The notes: generated from the letters alone by a model not told the origin. A stretch of DNA of 64,000 bases from Piper betle (GCA_033002965.1 JAURVB010001841.1:16507-80506); one strand, 5' to 3'. Positions 37,546 to 50,275 are shown, counted from the stretch's first letter. Numbers and translations are program-made.

Positions 37546-37909
37546 ATTTTTATTTTTATTTATTCTTGTAGATTTTAAATAGTGGGACAAACTAAATGGC
37601 TCTAAATAAAAATTCTAGCTCCTATAAAAATTCCGACATAAATTACCTGTCGTGTTACATCTTTATCTTTACCTTGTCTGATCTCCCACTGCATCCACGT
37701 CTTCTCCATCCAGAAACTTTCACCTACTTTACACTGTATTCACGTTTTCTCCCACGAAAATATGACCTCTTAACCATTAAAAATAAAAATTGACCAATCT
37801 TCTCCCACCTTTCACTTCGGCCAACTTAGCCTTCTTATTAATAAATTGGTTTTTACATTAACTATTACACAAATTAATTAGAAGCTTATACCTTACCGTA
37901 TTAATTCAT

Positions 37910-37920
37910 CTATAAATATC
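37910..37920 (+). promoter_or_regulatory. TATA box of OMT-C
   Basis: CTATAAATATC, identical to the motif before OMT-F, about 26 bases before the first upstream ATG at 37936. Confidence 0.55.
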
Positions 37921-38040
37921 TGCAGCGGACAAACAATGGAGATCAACAACTCATCATTTGTTCCTGTTCTAATATCCTCCCATTACATTGGTGACCTCTG
38001 TTAGGAGAATGTTTGAGATGAATCGATAGCATCGAATCAG

Positions 38041-39379
38041 ATGCTCAATCTCACATCTCAGCTATGGAACTTGTTGTTCAGTTTCATAAATTCCATGTCG
38101 ATTAACTGTGCAGTGGAGTTGGGCATCGCCGATATAATACATAGCCATGCCCAAACACCAATGAACATAGCCGACCTCGCTGCCTCCATACCCATTCCAC
38201 CAAACAAAACCAGCCATCTCCGCCGACTCATGCGCCTCCTTGTTCACTCCAACGTCTTTTCCGTTCATAAACGTGAGGATGGTGATGAGGGGTTCCTCCT
38301 AACTCCTATGTCTCGGATCCTTGTCACGTCGAACAACAATAATGGTGGTAACTTGTCACCCTTTGTTACCATGCTAACAGATTCGTCCCTGGTGTCTCCA
38401 TGGCACTTCCTTGGTCAATGGTTCAAAGTCAAAGATCACACCCCGGCCACACCATTCGGTATGTGCCATGGTGTGGAAACGTGGGAATGGGCCAACCAGC
38501 ATCCGGACTTCAACAAGAAGTTCAATGAGGCCATGGTCAGTGACAGCCAGTTTCTAATGACAACTTTTCTGAAGAAGTGCGTCACTGCCTTTGAAGGACT
38601 GAAATCCCTGGTTGACGTCGGTGGCGGGTCTGGTGGCGCCGCACGTTCTATTGCTAGGGCATTTCCGGACATACAAATGGTGTCTGTATTGGATCTTCCT
38701 CATGTGGTGGTTACAGCTTTGCCCGAGGACTCGAGGGTGAAGTTTGTTGCAGGAGACATGTTCCAGTCCATCCCTCCTGCAAATGCAGTCTTCTTGAAGG
38801 TGCACTAAATTGAACTAATTAGTTCAGTTTTGTTTACACTAAAAATTACTTCATTTGTTTACAATTATTTAAACTAGGCCAGATGTCGCATCTGATGAAT
38901 CGATTATATTAGAGATAGACACTAATTTTATAAATAAATCTTTATTAAAAAATAAGATAAACTATTATAATAATCTAATATCTTAAATATAAACTCTGAC
39001 TTCAAAGACAAATTCTAATTACATGAGAAAATAGATTATAATAATTTAATTTTTGCTATGTTTGTTATATCTTAATTAGCTTAATCTCACACTTTTCACT
39101 TTTAGTTCTCTAGTACTTATTAATAAGATAAACGTTTTTATGATAAAAAATTGATAGCAACATATTAAGATATATTTTAAAGATTTTTCTGCAGTTTCAT
39201 CCTAAAGAACATAAATGACTACGGTTCAGAAGTGGCGTAGTATATATATGTATATATAATATTAAAATTTATTTTTTTGGCCATCCTTCTACACACTTAA
39301 TATTTTAACAAAGCCAATTTTTTACTGGAGAAAAAGCATAGAATATTGTCTGAGAAAACACACACACGTGTGCGTGTGG

Positions 39380-39418
<39 letters not shown>

Positions 39419-39817
39419 TTAGGGCTGATGTACTTCGTCAATGGGTTTTGTTCAATGTTTTAGTGGATTCTGCACAATTGAAATGATGAGAAGTGCGTTA
39501 AGATATTGAAGAACTACAAAAAAGCTATTCCAAGCAAGGAAGAGGGAGGTAAGGTGATGATATTGGATATGGTGGTGAATTCCACCCCAGGTGACCATAT
39601 GGCGACACAATATCAATATTTCATGGATTTGTTGATGATGGTCGAGGCAAATGGAATGGAGAGAGACGAGAATGAATGGAAGAAGTTGTTTGAAGATGCA
39701 GGTTTCAAATCATACAACATCACCCCAGTGGTTGGATCAATGTCGCTGATTGAGCTCTACCCTAAGCACGAGTTTCAACGATCAGCGTCCTTACTACAGC
39801 CCTTATATAATGTATAA
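38041..39817 (+). pseudogene. OMT-C: alpha-type O-methyltransferase, disabled
   Basis: Exon 1 38041-38799 and exon 2 39464-39817 with a GT/AG phase-0 intron of 664 bases. Exon 1 retains the dimerisation domain, LVDVGGGSGG and DLPHVVV. Three lesions mark it: the OMT-F-type start is followed by TAG after MFEMNR; a 7-base insertion restores an alternative ATG at 38041, so the first 12 or so residues differ; and in exon 2 TGG is TGA (39479-39481) directly after catalytic ILHN. The original stop has become AAG, adding 13 codons. The truncated protein would lack the C-terminal quarter including substrate and catalytic residues. The two exons otherwise remain very close to OMT-F, so loss is recent. 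The TGA is a single G-to-A change and worth confirming. Confidence 0.88.
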
Positions 39818-40181
39818 TAATTGTGGCTTTGTCTGTTGCAATTAACAAAAATCCGCACGCATTACAAGAAGAAAATAAATACAATATTATGGTTATAAAT
39901 TTCCATCGGGATACACGTTGACTAAATATTCATTAGATGAAGTTTTATAGAGTAGAAATACATACATTGACGTGCATGACTACACATCTAAGGCATCGGC
40001 CATGAGCTAATTGCAGATCAAATGACATTTCTTTTAAACTCATTTCATTGTATGACATGTACGTGCACAACACAATACTAATGAGCGCCACAATGCAGTG
40101 AGAAAATTAACAAACGCATCCAATAGTATAAATTATATCAACTTTGTGGTAAAGACAAATGAAAAAGGATATGAGTCTATA

Positions 40182-40212
<31 letters not shown>
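39818..40212 (+). repeat. 3' flank of OMT-C
   Basis: Matches 15400-15850 and 63735-64000. It contains the uninterrupted target TGCATGAC at about 39974 that corresponds to the duplicated target of the hAT-like element at 50952. Homology ends at the CA/TA tract 40180-40212. Confidence 0.75.
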
Positions 40213-41120
40213 GAATCCCCCCCTGGTGTCTTTAAGAAGCCCCCTCCCCACCCCGCCATCGGACGCGCACCGCCTCCCCCTCCTCCCCGTCTTTTTACAT
40301 TATTCGAATTTTTATGCACTTAATCTTTTTTTTGTATATGGACCTAGGTGGGTTTATTTATAATCATCTGATTAGATTAAATAGATTTTTTTTTTTGTCA
40401 CTGGGCAGTGTTCCGGGGGGGGCGGTAGCTAGGGGCGGGGAAATGAGAGCCACTGGATTTGATCCAGCAGCTCTCGTTAGGTGCGCTTCATGCACTACAA
40501 ATGCATGCAGCGCGCACCACAGAGGAGCTATCAGTGGTTTTTTTTTCTATTCTTTTAATTTTATGTTTTACGTAAAAAAAGAAAATAAAATTTTCATTAT
40601 TTGCAATATTTTTTTCTTAGCTTTGGGATGAAATCTTTTCAATTGCATACTTTTTAGAAAACAAATAATTTTTTACCATCAAATTTCTCTAGTTATCAGT
40701 GGCATTATTAAGATCATAGTTTTAAGTACTATACGTTGACCAAAATTTTGTAGTGCAACTCGCTACAATTTTAAATGTATTTTGACTAGGTAAGTAATAT
40801 TAATAATCTACTTTCGACCTTATGAAAGTAGATAATTTAATTAAATTTATGCAAAAGAAAATTTCATAGAAGATAATTTAATTAATAAGAAGATGTAGTA
40901 GATATATTTTTTGAACTATTGATAAAAAGTCTAGCATAGGGAAACAACAAATTCAAAAAACAAGGACGACAGTCACCATCCCATAGTCAATTTCGTGGAA
41001 GATTCAAATACTAACATAAGGGGGGAAAAAGATTGAAACTTTCAGCTCCATCTTTTTAAACAAACAAAAAATGATTTCTTTTTTGAAAGAAAAAATCCAA
41101 AGAAAACATAGAGTCAAAAA
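40213..41120. other. Unassigned insert with a hairpin-rich block
   Basis: Begins right after a TA tract with a C-rich stretch. Around 40440-40545 there are nested inverted repeats: CTGGATTTGATCCAG and TGCGCTTCATGCA paired with TGCATGCAGCGCGCA. No protein-coding signal. The remainder is AT-rich. Confidence 0.35.
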
Positions 41121-41126
41121 GCGAAC

Positions 41127-41812
41127 CTGTTAAAGATGACGAACATATTCTCGAAGTTCATTGGATTTTCGAGGAAGAACTTCAAACCGGTGGCCCTCTT
41201 CGCGGATCTGAACTGGACAATGAGAGAGCGGGCCAGCTCTTAGTGGTGGCCATCGACACCAACAACTCCTTGCCATCGAGCACCAGCGGCCCAGCTATCC
41301 CTACCAGGATCTGGACGTACCACGCCGACATCACGTAGCACTGGCCCAAGACGGAGTCGTAGTCGAGCCCGTCCAGCAGCAGGCCACCCAGGGACTGCTC
41401 AGTGGCCACCTACACCTCCTGGGGGTGGATTGTCATGGCGCAGCGGCAGTCACCCAGCCGAGCCTCCAAGGAGTCGGATGGGGCGATGCCGGAGACGACA
41501 TTGGTGGCCATGTAGGAATCCTCGCCGATGATTTTGGGCAGCGCCGGTGGCTGGGATGCGGCAGGCGGGGCAGGGATCAAATTGTCGGGGCAAGAGATGA
41601 TGGTTTGGACGAAGTCAATGCCGAAGAAGCCGAGGAGGTAGATGATGGAGGCAAGGAAGGCGAAGATGAGAATGAACTCGGAGAGGTTGAGGACGAGGGA
41701 TGGAGGTGATCTTCTCGCACCATCGATCCTTGAGATAGTAGGCAGAGACAAAGAAGAGGGCGAAGAAGACCTTGTCGGTGAGGTGAAGGGCTAGGTAGAA
41801 GTTGTCTGACGC
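41127..41812 (-). pseudogene. HMG-CoA reductase exon 1 fragment
   Basis: Minus-strand blocks from the first exon of plant HMGR, the ER-membrane enzyme making mevalonate. In order: LALHLTDKVFFALFFVSAYY and LGFFGIDFVQTIIS (the two membrane segments), then [58 protein letters not shown], and finally KFFLENPMNFENMF and VIFNR before a CAG|GT donor at 41126-41127. Defects: a frameshift near 41715, a TAG after HPQEV, and an in-frame-lost segment of about 30 codons between ATTK and the next block, which removes part of the catalytic domain. The catalytic later exons are absent. It is fused upstream to an RRM fragment. Confidence 0.9.
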
Positions 41813-41815
41813 AAA

Positions 41816-41914
41816 AATCTTCCCGACTCAACCGAAGGCATCTTCCAGTTGCCGATCAGTAGTCTCCCAAGACAAACCCCCAACAAATATCTGCATCTCT
41901 TGCTTGCCGCCCAT
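41816..41914 (-). pseudogene. Glycine-rich RNA-binding (RRM/RZ-1-like) 5' fragment fused to HMGR
   Basis: From an ATG at 41912-41914 the frame reads MGGKQEMQIFVGGLSWETTD then RQLEDAFG-stop-VGKI. IFVGGLSW is RNP2 of an RNA recognition motif, and ETTDRQLEDAF is typical of plant RZ-1/GRP proteins. The TGA replaces an expected Arg codon (a CGA to TGA change). Two codons later the same frame enters HMGR sequence, so the two genes are joined in frame. RNP1 and the glycine-rich tail are missing. Confidence 0.8.
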
Positions 41915-43200
41915 AGCCACCTAACCAAGAAACTCATATTCTCAATTCTCAGATTGCAACACAACACAACCAACGAAAGCAATCAAAACCGATGAGAAAG
42001 CACAAAAGTGCGCACCTATTCCTACCGAGGCTAGAGGAGGAGGATTCCCGGAGCGGCTTCTACACAGTTGATGTGGAAATTATAACACAAGTGCACGTGC
42101 CGAATCAAGTAATAAAAGTGATAAGAAAGTATCCTCCCACGAGGAATTATTAGTAGAAATTTTCAATTTCCAAAACTAATTTAATAAATTGTACTTAAAT
42201 AGAAATGAATTTAAAGAGTGATTAAATTATGGATTAATACTAAACTAATTTAAAATTCAATATTTAAATCAAATATTATTTCAAGACGACAAACCTAGGG
42301 ATTGTCAATATCACATAGTGCTCTATATGGTTAAAGTTATAACTTCTACCTATGAGTTGCACATTTAGATTATTAACCACAGGAATTAATTATTTATGAC
42401 ATCTCTTAGATTCACCATAAACTTATCACTCATACCCAACCCAAGTCTTATATCTCTTTGAAATTGTGTATGCAAAATAATACTTTAAGTTCTGCCCTTA
42501 ACAGTTACCCAAGATATATGAGTATATCTCTATCTCATACGTGAATCACCTAAAATAGATGAACAAAGGCTATTTCATTTAATGACAAATTTAATCTTTC
42601 TATCTATAGGTAAGATCAAATCTCTAGATCAATCAATAGGGATCAGGAAAATGATAGCATTAATGAACAGAATAAAATAGATAATCCAACATCACAATCA
42701 CAAAGAGAAAAATTAATAACTTTTATTAATCCATGCAATAAGTGTCATTGAAAATCCTAGAAAAGAATTTACTCCACAAAGTATTTTATTAGACTTAAGA
42801 AATTCATATGTGATATGAAAGACATCATTTAAATACAGAGAAAGTAAATCAAAATAAAGAAAAACTCTTTTGGGGAAAGCGTCTTCTTCTTATGATCCAA
42901 CCTCTTCGTCTTCCTTCTCTCGTCTTTCATGCCATCTCTTAGCAGTCTAATGGTGTTCTTCTCCTCTTCTTTAAAACCCTAATCAAGCTTATAAAGTATC
43001 CACCCAATTATTTTTAAGTGGGGTCCACCAGGATCTCCAAAAATATCAGAAAAATCAACTTTTCTGCTACCAACGCTCGAGCGCTCACTATTCAGGCGCT
43101 CGAGCACTCACTATTCAGGCGCTCGAGAGCTGGCTCGCTCAATTAACTGCCTTATTTACAACATTAAATGTGTATTTATTTGCATACATTAAAAAAATAA
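41915..43200. other. Non-coding dispersed-repeat-like sequence
   Basis: From about 42060 the text (AAGTGCACGTGCCGAATCAA, then a cleft-like GTATCCTCCCACGAGGAATT) resembles a dispersed plant repeat seen near many LTR elements, but I cannot name it. At 43075-43135 a 23-bp unit GCGCTCGAGCACTCACTATT is tandemly repeated about 2.5 times. Confidence 0.35.
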
Positions 43201-43204
43201 TTGT

Positions 43205-46040
43205 TAATGTTTTATAGTTAGAACTGGTTGGTTTGACAGCTAATTTCAGAACACGCATATTGAGCCGAGGCCGGTCGTGTGTTATGAACCATGAGGGTCA
43301 TGTGTGCCCAAGTGTAGGATGATAATGTCAGTAAGACAACATCAGAATAAGTTATCAAAATATATTAGAGTACCCCCAGATTTTATTCATTTATTTTAGT
43401 ATTAGACTGTAGAATTATTTTTAGGTCGAACAACGTATTAGGTCCCGTTACGGAGTGTTTTGGGTGGGTTATTAGTTATAAAGCATATCATTATAATGTT
43501 ATGGTGTGTATTATATTTTTGGGATATTTTTTTATTTTTCTGAATTTTTTTTAGGAGAAGGTGGGGGATTAGTTATTATTTTTGACTCATATCGGATGAG
43601 CATTTTGTGCCTGGGATTTTGGCAACTAAAAAGACCAGAGCTAACAAATTCTTTTGGGGATTGAGGTGGCAACTTCTAGATCAAGAAGAAGTTATAAGTC
43701 GAAGGACAAATTAAAAAGGGAACCTTTGGAAGGATATAAGATGTCGAGGTAAAATGTAGCTAATTGATTTACAGAGTTATACCTCTAGCATATTTAAAGC
43801 TTTTATTTAGTTAGATGACATTCTAGAAGTGTGTTATTTTCAGATTAAGGCATAAGCACTGGTATGGGATGGTGTGTCACTTATGTGCCTTTACAATCGG
43901 AGGTGTTATCTAGGTAGTATGGGTGGTATGGGACACTTGTACAATCTAGATGACGGTGTCATGGGACAGTGTGCCCCACTTTAACTATGCATATGAGTGA
44001 TAATGCTTAAATCGAGAAAAAAATGCACCGATGAATTGTAGTCTACTATGTAGGAAGATGTGGGTTTATAGGAAGTATGAGGACCAATGAAATATAAAGA
44101 CATGTGTAAAGTCATTTCAAATGACCACTCAAAAGCAATAGAGGATCAACTTTTGAAATGTTAGGTTTAGGATGTGTCCTTATGCAAGGAGGCAAAGTGG
44201 TAGCCTATGCCTCTCGTCAATTGAAGATTCACGAACAAAATTATGCAACCCATGACTTGGAACTAGCAGTAGTTGTTTTTACCTTAAAGATTTGGAGACA
44301 TTACTTATATGGAGCCAAGTTTGAAGTCTTCACTGACCACAAGTGTTTGAAGTATATCTTTACCCAGCATGACCTTAACCTTTGACAGAGGTGGTGGATG
44401 GAATATTTAAAGAACTACAACTTCCAACTCTTATACCACCCAGGGAAGGCGAATGTTGTAGCAGACGCGTTGAGTCAGAAGGGCAAGGTGGACAAGGGTC
44501 AGCAGCTAGCTAGACTTTGGGCTATGTCATCAGAAGTGGTGGCATCAACTAGTGGAGCAACTAACAGGGTTACTCGCAAATCTGGTTATTTCCAATGATT
44601 TGGTTGATCGTGTTAAGCTAGCACAAATGGATGATGAGGAGCTGAATGAAATGTTGGACAAGACTTCTGACATTATAGCTGATTCCAATAGTGTGATCAG
44701 ATTTAGAGGGAGGTTGTGTGTACCCAAGGATGATGCACTGAGGCGGAATATCCTGGAGGAGGCTCATCGTTCAAAGTTCTCGATACACCCTGGAGTTACT
44801 AAAATGTATCAGGATTTAAAGTGAACTCTGGATTGGAATGAAGAGCGATGTTGTGGATTTTGTCTCCAAGTGTCAGACTTGCCAACAAATCAAAGCCCAA
44901 CATCAACTACCTGGTGGACTATTGCAACCTTTAGAACTTGGAAATGGGAGTGTGTCACATGCGATTTTATTGCAAAACTTCCAAGGACTCAGAAGAAGCA
45001 TGACTCCATATGGGTGGTTGTTGACCGACTAACTAAGGCAGCCCACTTCATCCCCACCAAATCAATGAGGACGGTGGTATACCTAGCAGGATTGTATATC
45101 GATAACATTGTGAAGTTGCATGGGATTCCAAAGGAAATAATCTCTGACCGAGATCCCCTATTCACCTCGTATTTATGGGAAGCTTTCCAAAAGCCATGGG
45201 GACCTAAATCAAGCTGAGTACAGCATATCATCCCCAAACTGATGGTCAGAGTGAGAGGACTATTCAAACTTTGGAAGATTTGTTGAGAGCTTGCATCCTT
45301 AACTGGGGAGGAGATTAGGAGAAATACTTAGCCTTGGCAGAATTCACCTACAATAACTCTTACCAGGCTAGTATAGAGATGGCACCATTTGAAGCCTTAT
45401 ATGGTAGGCCCTGCAGGTCTCCATCATGCTGGTTGGAGTCTATCGAAGCAGTTATAGTCAGGCCAGAGATGGTGAGGGAAGCAACTGATAAGGTGAAAGC
45501 TCATTCAGCAAAGGCTTAAGGCAGCTCAAGATCGGCAAAAGAGTTATGCTGATACTCGAAGGAGGAACCTAGAGTTCCAAGTTGGGGAGCTCGTGTACCT
45601 AAAGACATCTCCTACGAAGGGGGTGATCAGATTTAGAACATCAGGAAGTTGAAGCCAAGATTCATAGGACCATTTCCAATCCTGGATCGAGTTGGAACTC
45701 GTGCATATAGATTAGCATTGCCACCAAGCTTAGTTGGAGTGCACAATGTTTTCCATGTGCCAATGCTAAAGAAATATGTATGGGACGAAGGACACATAAT
45801 TACAAATGTTGAAGACTTAGAGCTACAATTAGATTTGACCTACGAAGAAAGGCCGATTCGCATCTTGGCAAGAGAAATAAAGACACTCAGGAACAAGAAA
45901 ATTCCCTTGGTAAAAGTATTGTGTAAGAATCAGGGGTCGAGGAAGCTACATGGGAGACTGAACAAGAAATGTCAAGGAAATATCCTAGCCTATTTGTGGA
46001 ATAATGTTCTTGTAATTTGTACTATCACGATTGGATGAAT
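43205..46040 (+). mobile_element. Decayed Tekay/Del-like Ty3 chromovirus, internal region
   Basis: 43205-43600 is a central LTR piece (GAACCATGAGGGTCATGTG). From 44150 a polyprotein follows in broken frames: RNase H ([31 protein letters not shown]), the integrase zinc region (EAHRSKFSIHPG, CQTCQQIKAQHQ), the integrase core ([54 protein letters not shown]) and a C-terminal chromodomain region (VFHVPMLKKYV, TYEERPIRILAR, RNKKIPLVKVL) typical of Tekay-type chromoviruses. Gag, protease and reverse transcriptase are missing. At least four stops or frameshifts make it non-functional. Confidence 0.88.
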
Positions 46041-46229
46041 AAGATATAAATAAATAAATAAAGAAATTTTATCTCATCCAAGTTCAAGGTCATTTACAAG
46101 TCTAACTATGACTAGATAATTAATTAACAAATTGGTCTACCCCTACGAATACTAAGGAAATAATAAAACAAAATTATTCTTTTAGCCGTTATAATATTTC
46201 GGGGACAAAAATGCCTAAGTTGGGGAGAT

Positions 46230-48464
46230 TGTAAAGATTGTAAAAATAATAACAATTGTTAATCAATTACGTTGTTTTTAAAATTTTTTACTCGTTATGG
46301 GAAGGATAGAACGTTGGAGGATATTTTAGTTACGATGAGAAATTTTAGGTGAGTTGGGTAGCGTCTATATCCGGTTAAAACATCGTGATGGGCATCTTCT
46401 CCACCCTAGCCGTCTACTTCTCATCTTTTTTCCTCATCCTTACCGGAGCCAGCTTCCTCTGTGTTTTGGTATCCTCCCTATCTTCTTTTTGTTTTCTTTT
46501 CTTCTTCCATGTGCATGCATTTAGAGTTCATGTCCAGCCGTCACGGTTCAATTATTTTGTTGTTGGTGGTGGATAGCATGATCTGTTTTAATAACAGTTT
46601 GATTATAATGTTATGAATTGTTATTAAATGGTTACATTAATCTTTATTGATAATAAGTTTTGACAATCATGTGAGTTAAAGTATTAATCAATAAGGGACC
46701 AAACTAATTTTACACAACTAAGATTCATTTATGGCCGACGAGTTCTCAAGTTTAGCAAGATGGGAAATCGGGGGCAAGCTTCGCCAGGGACCCCCTCATT
46801 CATCCCCCGACGGCCCCTCTCGGTGTTTGGTCAAAGGGTTGGCTTGTCTTGTCCCTCCTTCAGATGGGTTGATGGATTTGCTCTGGTTGGTGGGTTTGAG
46901 TTCAAGGATACGACGAAGGCAGTGGGACATTAAAGATTCTGCTTATAAGTTGGAATAGACTATTGATCTTTAACTTGGTTAACCACTATTAAAGAAATGG
47001 CTTGACCCATTAGTTTGCACTTTGGGCCGGGTCGTTACATTGGATTCCACTTAACCCGGGTCATTTAGTCAGCTAGTTTTCCGGATTAATCACCCTCGAG
47101 GATGAGATCCCTCGAGTTTGATTTCGAAAATAAGATCCACCACAATTTGCCTTCGGGCATATTATATTAATCCCTTCCCAACCCTATATATAGCTTTATC
47201 AGGTTTCAATGAGACGAGAGATGGGAAAAACCGACTCGCACGTACCATGAGTGGGTGCACGTGCCAGTCAAAGAAAGCTATAGATTAGTGAGGAGGTTGT
47301 TCTATTCGCAAGGGATCTTGAAAACTCCCATTTTGAGTTCCTCACACCAGGAGAAACATGGAGGTTTATGGGTACTGTTTAGTATAGGGCACATTCAGAC
47401 TTTTGGTTGAAAGGGTACTAAAGGCGACTGCCTGAGAGTACTGGCTTTTGTGTTTAAGGCCATGAGAATTATGGAGGAAAGAAGAGGCCATGAGAATTAT
47501 GGAGGAAAGAAGAGGGTTTAAGATATACTGGTAGTCCCAAGGGATGAGGAAAATGAGAAATTGAGAATTATGGAGGAAAGGAGAGGGCTTAGGATATATC
47601 GGTAGTCCCAAGGGACGAGGAAAATGTGAAAATGCCAAGAGAGGCATCAGACCAGTCAGTTTGGGACGTTTCGGGTCTCCAGACCCGTGGCTCCTCAATA
47701 GTTGCCCTTTGGAGTGTTCAGGAGAAGTATATAAATATTTTTATTCAAAATGAGATTCAACTCCCATTTGCCAGTTTATTATGTAGTTATATATTTAGAC
47801 AAGTACTGACGTTTTTCTTTTTATATATGTAGGTGAGGATTAAATAATTAATACGCCGGCTTGGACGGAGGAGCAGTGACTTACCTTGCACACATACACC
47901 CATGCTCGCCGGCAAAATGTTTGTTTTCACTGTTTTGATTGTTTTCTTATGTTATTATGAAAATGAAATACTTGTGATGGAGATTTTGGGTATATAGAAA
48001 TGGATAGTGATAACAGGATCTGAAATATACATTAGTGTGCAGTCAAAACAATAAAATGTGGAACGATAAAAAGTGGAAATGTGAATAGAATGAACTGGTG
48101 GGTCGAGACCCAAAACGTAGAATATTGTGATGTGGTCAAATTAAATATATGTCTGAAAAATATGGTGCAATGAATGTGTCTGGATATCTATGTTTATACA
48201 TGTTGATTTGATAGAGTAGCCCATACTTGCACTTTCATGGGAGATTTTGTCCATTTTATTTCGAAAATTCTTATCGATTTTATTGCCATTATTTTTTATA
48301 TGAATTAGTTGTCATGTCATCCATTTAGTGACATGTTAGGGTTCCGTGCATTCATCCATGCATAGTGTTTGACATCTACTATCTTGATATGCCGAGAATA
48401 AATCCACTCAGGACCTGTGATGTTTCGGTTCGGTTCGTGAACGAGCCGGATTTGGGGTGTCACA
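46230..48464 (+). mobile_element. 3' LTR of the chromovirus
   Basis: Preceded by a purine tract AAGTTGGGGAGA, starts TGTAAAGATTG and ends GGGGTGTCACA, so it has TG...CA termini; length about 2.2 kb. A TATA-like CTATATATAG lies at 47189-47198. Homology to 18700-18900 (CATTTAGTC, CCCTCGAG) ties the partial LTRs in the window to this lineage. At 47465-47600 the unit GAGAATTATGGAGGAAAGAA occurs three times. Ends were judged by eye. Confidence 0.65.
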
Positions 48465-49293
48465 ATAACAATTCCACATCTTATAATGATATAGCAAAGG
48501 ATAATGAAACAATAAAAATAAATCTTAACAATTAACAAAACCTTCAAAAAATGTTCATATGTCTAAATGTTCAATATGGCATAATAGAGTCAACGATATA
48601 AAAAATTTTAAATTCCATGCTCAATTCATATAAAAAAAAAACTAAAACATCTTACAACTCACAAATCACAAAAGCTGCATAATAACAATATAATAAAGTA
48701 GTTTTATAATTCAAGAAATGCCCATATAAAAAAATCAATAGAACACCAACCAAATCTGTTCTCAATTTCCACCTCACTATCTATCCCAACGCTACCGAAT
48801 CAATGAACCAACAGACCAGATTCATGCAAACATTTTTCCCTCCATTGTTGAAAAAACAATTCAAGCATGCCCACCAAATTCAAAAGAGTAAACGATTTCT
48901 AGCAGAAAAAAATTGTATATATATAAAATTATATATCATTTCCATACCCACCAAATCAATGACCAACATCCACATCCCCACTACATTTCCACAACATTGT
49001 AGTCTCGAAACTAGCATCTTAGATAGCCAAATGAACAAACAAATATTTATCAAAAATTGAAATGAGAATTATTAGAAAAAAAATAAAGACTAAGAAAAAT
49101 ATTAAATCTAACAAAATACTAAAAAAAAGAGTTTTTAGAAAAGTAGAATGCCAAACATGGACTCCAAGGGAGGCAGCTGTTGGAAGAGATAGGATTCGGG
49201 GCGTAGAAGGCGAAAAGGAAGAGTCGAACGACATGATAGTGAGGATCCTAGAAAGTTTTGTGGATTTTAGTTTGAACGTATTTTAGGGTTCAG

Positions 49294-49426
49294 AATTTAC
49301 TGCAACACTTACATGATTGGATTAAATCTTTTTAATTGAGGTATTTAAAAAATTAACTCCAGTAATTAAGTTAATCTTATTCAATTAAGAAGATTTAAGT
49401 CAATCATGCAAGTGTTACAGCGAATT
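49294..49426. mobile_element. Fold-back MITE-like inverted repeat
   Basis: The left arm starts AATTTACTGCAACACTTACA and the right arm, read on the other strand, starts AATTCGCTGTAACACTTGCA; pairing continues through CATGATTG and TTAAATCTT to TTAATTGA, over about 50 bases per arm with few mismatches. The whole is about 133 bases and would fold into one long hairpin. No coding capacity. Confidence 0.75.
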
Positions 49427-50234
49427 TGCTAATACTTAGCTACATGAGAACTCTAATACCGTATACCTTCGATGAGTTAATAAGTAATATTTTAAGTGAT
49501 CTTTGGACTGAATCGGTCTAATGAGAATGGTGGGTGGAATAGGTGTAAATTGGGTAATTTCAAAAAGGCAATTCAACCTATATTTTGTGAACCAGCAACC
49601 TGCCAATCCGAGTGAAATCGACCGACTCATCAACTAATTTTGTGAATCGGCCGATTTATTCTAACCATGATGCTGGGTAGTTTGATGACGCGGCCGTCCA
49701 GCCCCCAAATCCCTAACTCCCGCCTTTCTCTCGACTCCACCCGGCTAAGAGTTTTCTTTCCCCACGGTACATAACCCTCTTTTGTTTGTCACCTTGCTAG
49801 TGTACTCTTTTGCTTGTTATCTTTCTTTTTCACAGAGCTTGCTCGTATCATAACACTCGCACCTTTACTTACATGAAATGACGATGCTTGATTAATGATA
49901 TTTTCCAGTAAATCCTAATGATTTAAGTTACTTATCTCCACCGCATAACTACCGGAAATCATTAAGATTATCAATACTATAAATCATTAATATTATCAAT
50001 TTCAGCATTAGGAAACATCATTGGCCTATTTTTTATATAATTTTTTGGCTTCTAACATCATTAGCCTTTTTTTATAAACATCATTTGCTCATTTTTTTAA
50101 TAATTATTTGGCTCCTGAGAATGTAAAATTATAATCGCACGGTTTGAGAATGTTGGAATAATCTCAATGGAAGCTTGAGAATGTTGGAATAAACCTACAT
50201 CTCAGTGTGGTGTTTGAGAATGTTAGAATGGCCC

Positions 50235-50236
<2 letters not shown>

Positions 50237-50275
<39 letters not shown>
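50237..50275. repeat. (TA)n microsatellite
   Basis: About 19 TA units, ending in a short CA run. Confidence 0.9.

Noticed and set aside
46385..46958. Small frames within 46.4-47.0 kb
   Set aside because: They lie inside the chromovirus LTR and match no recognised protein.
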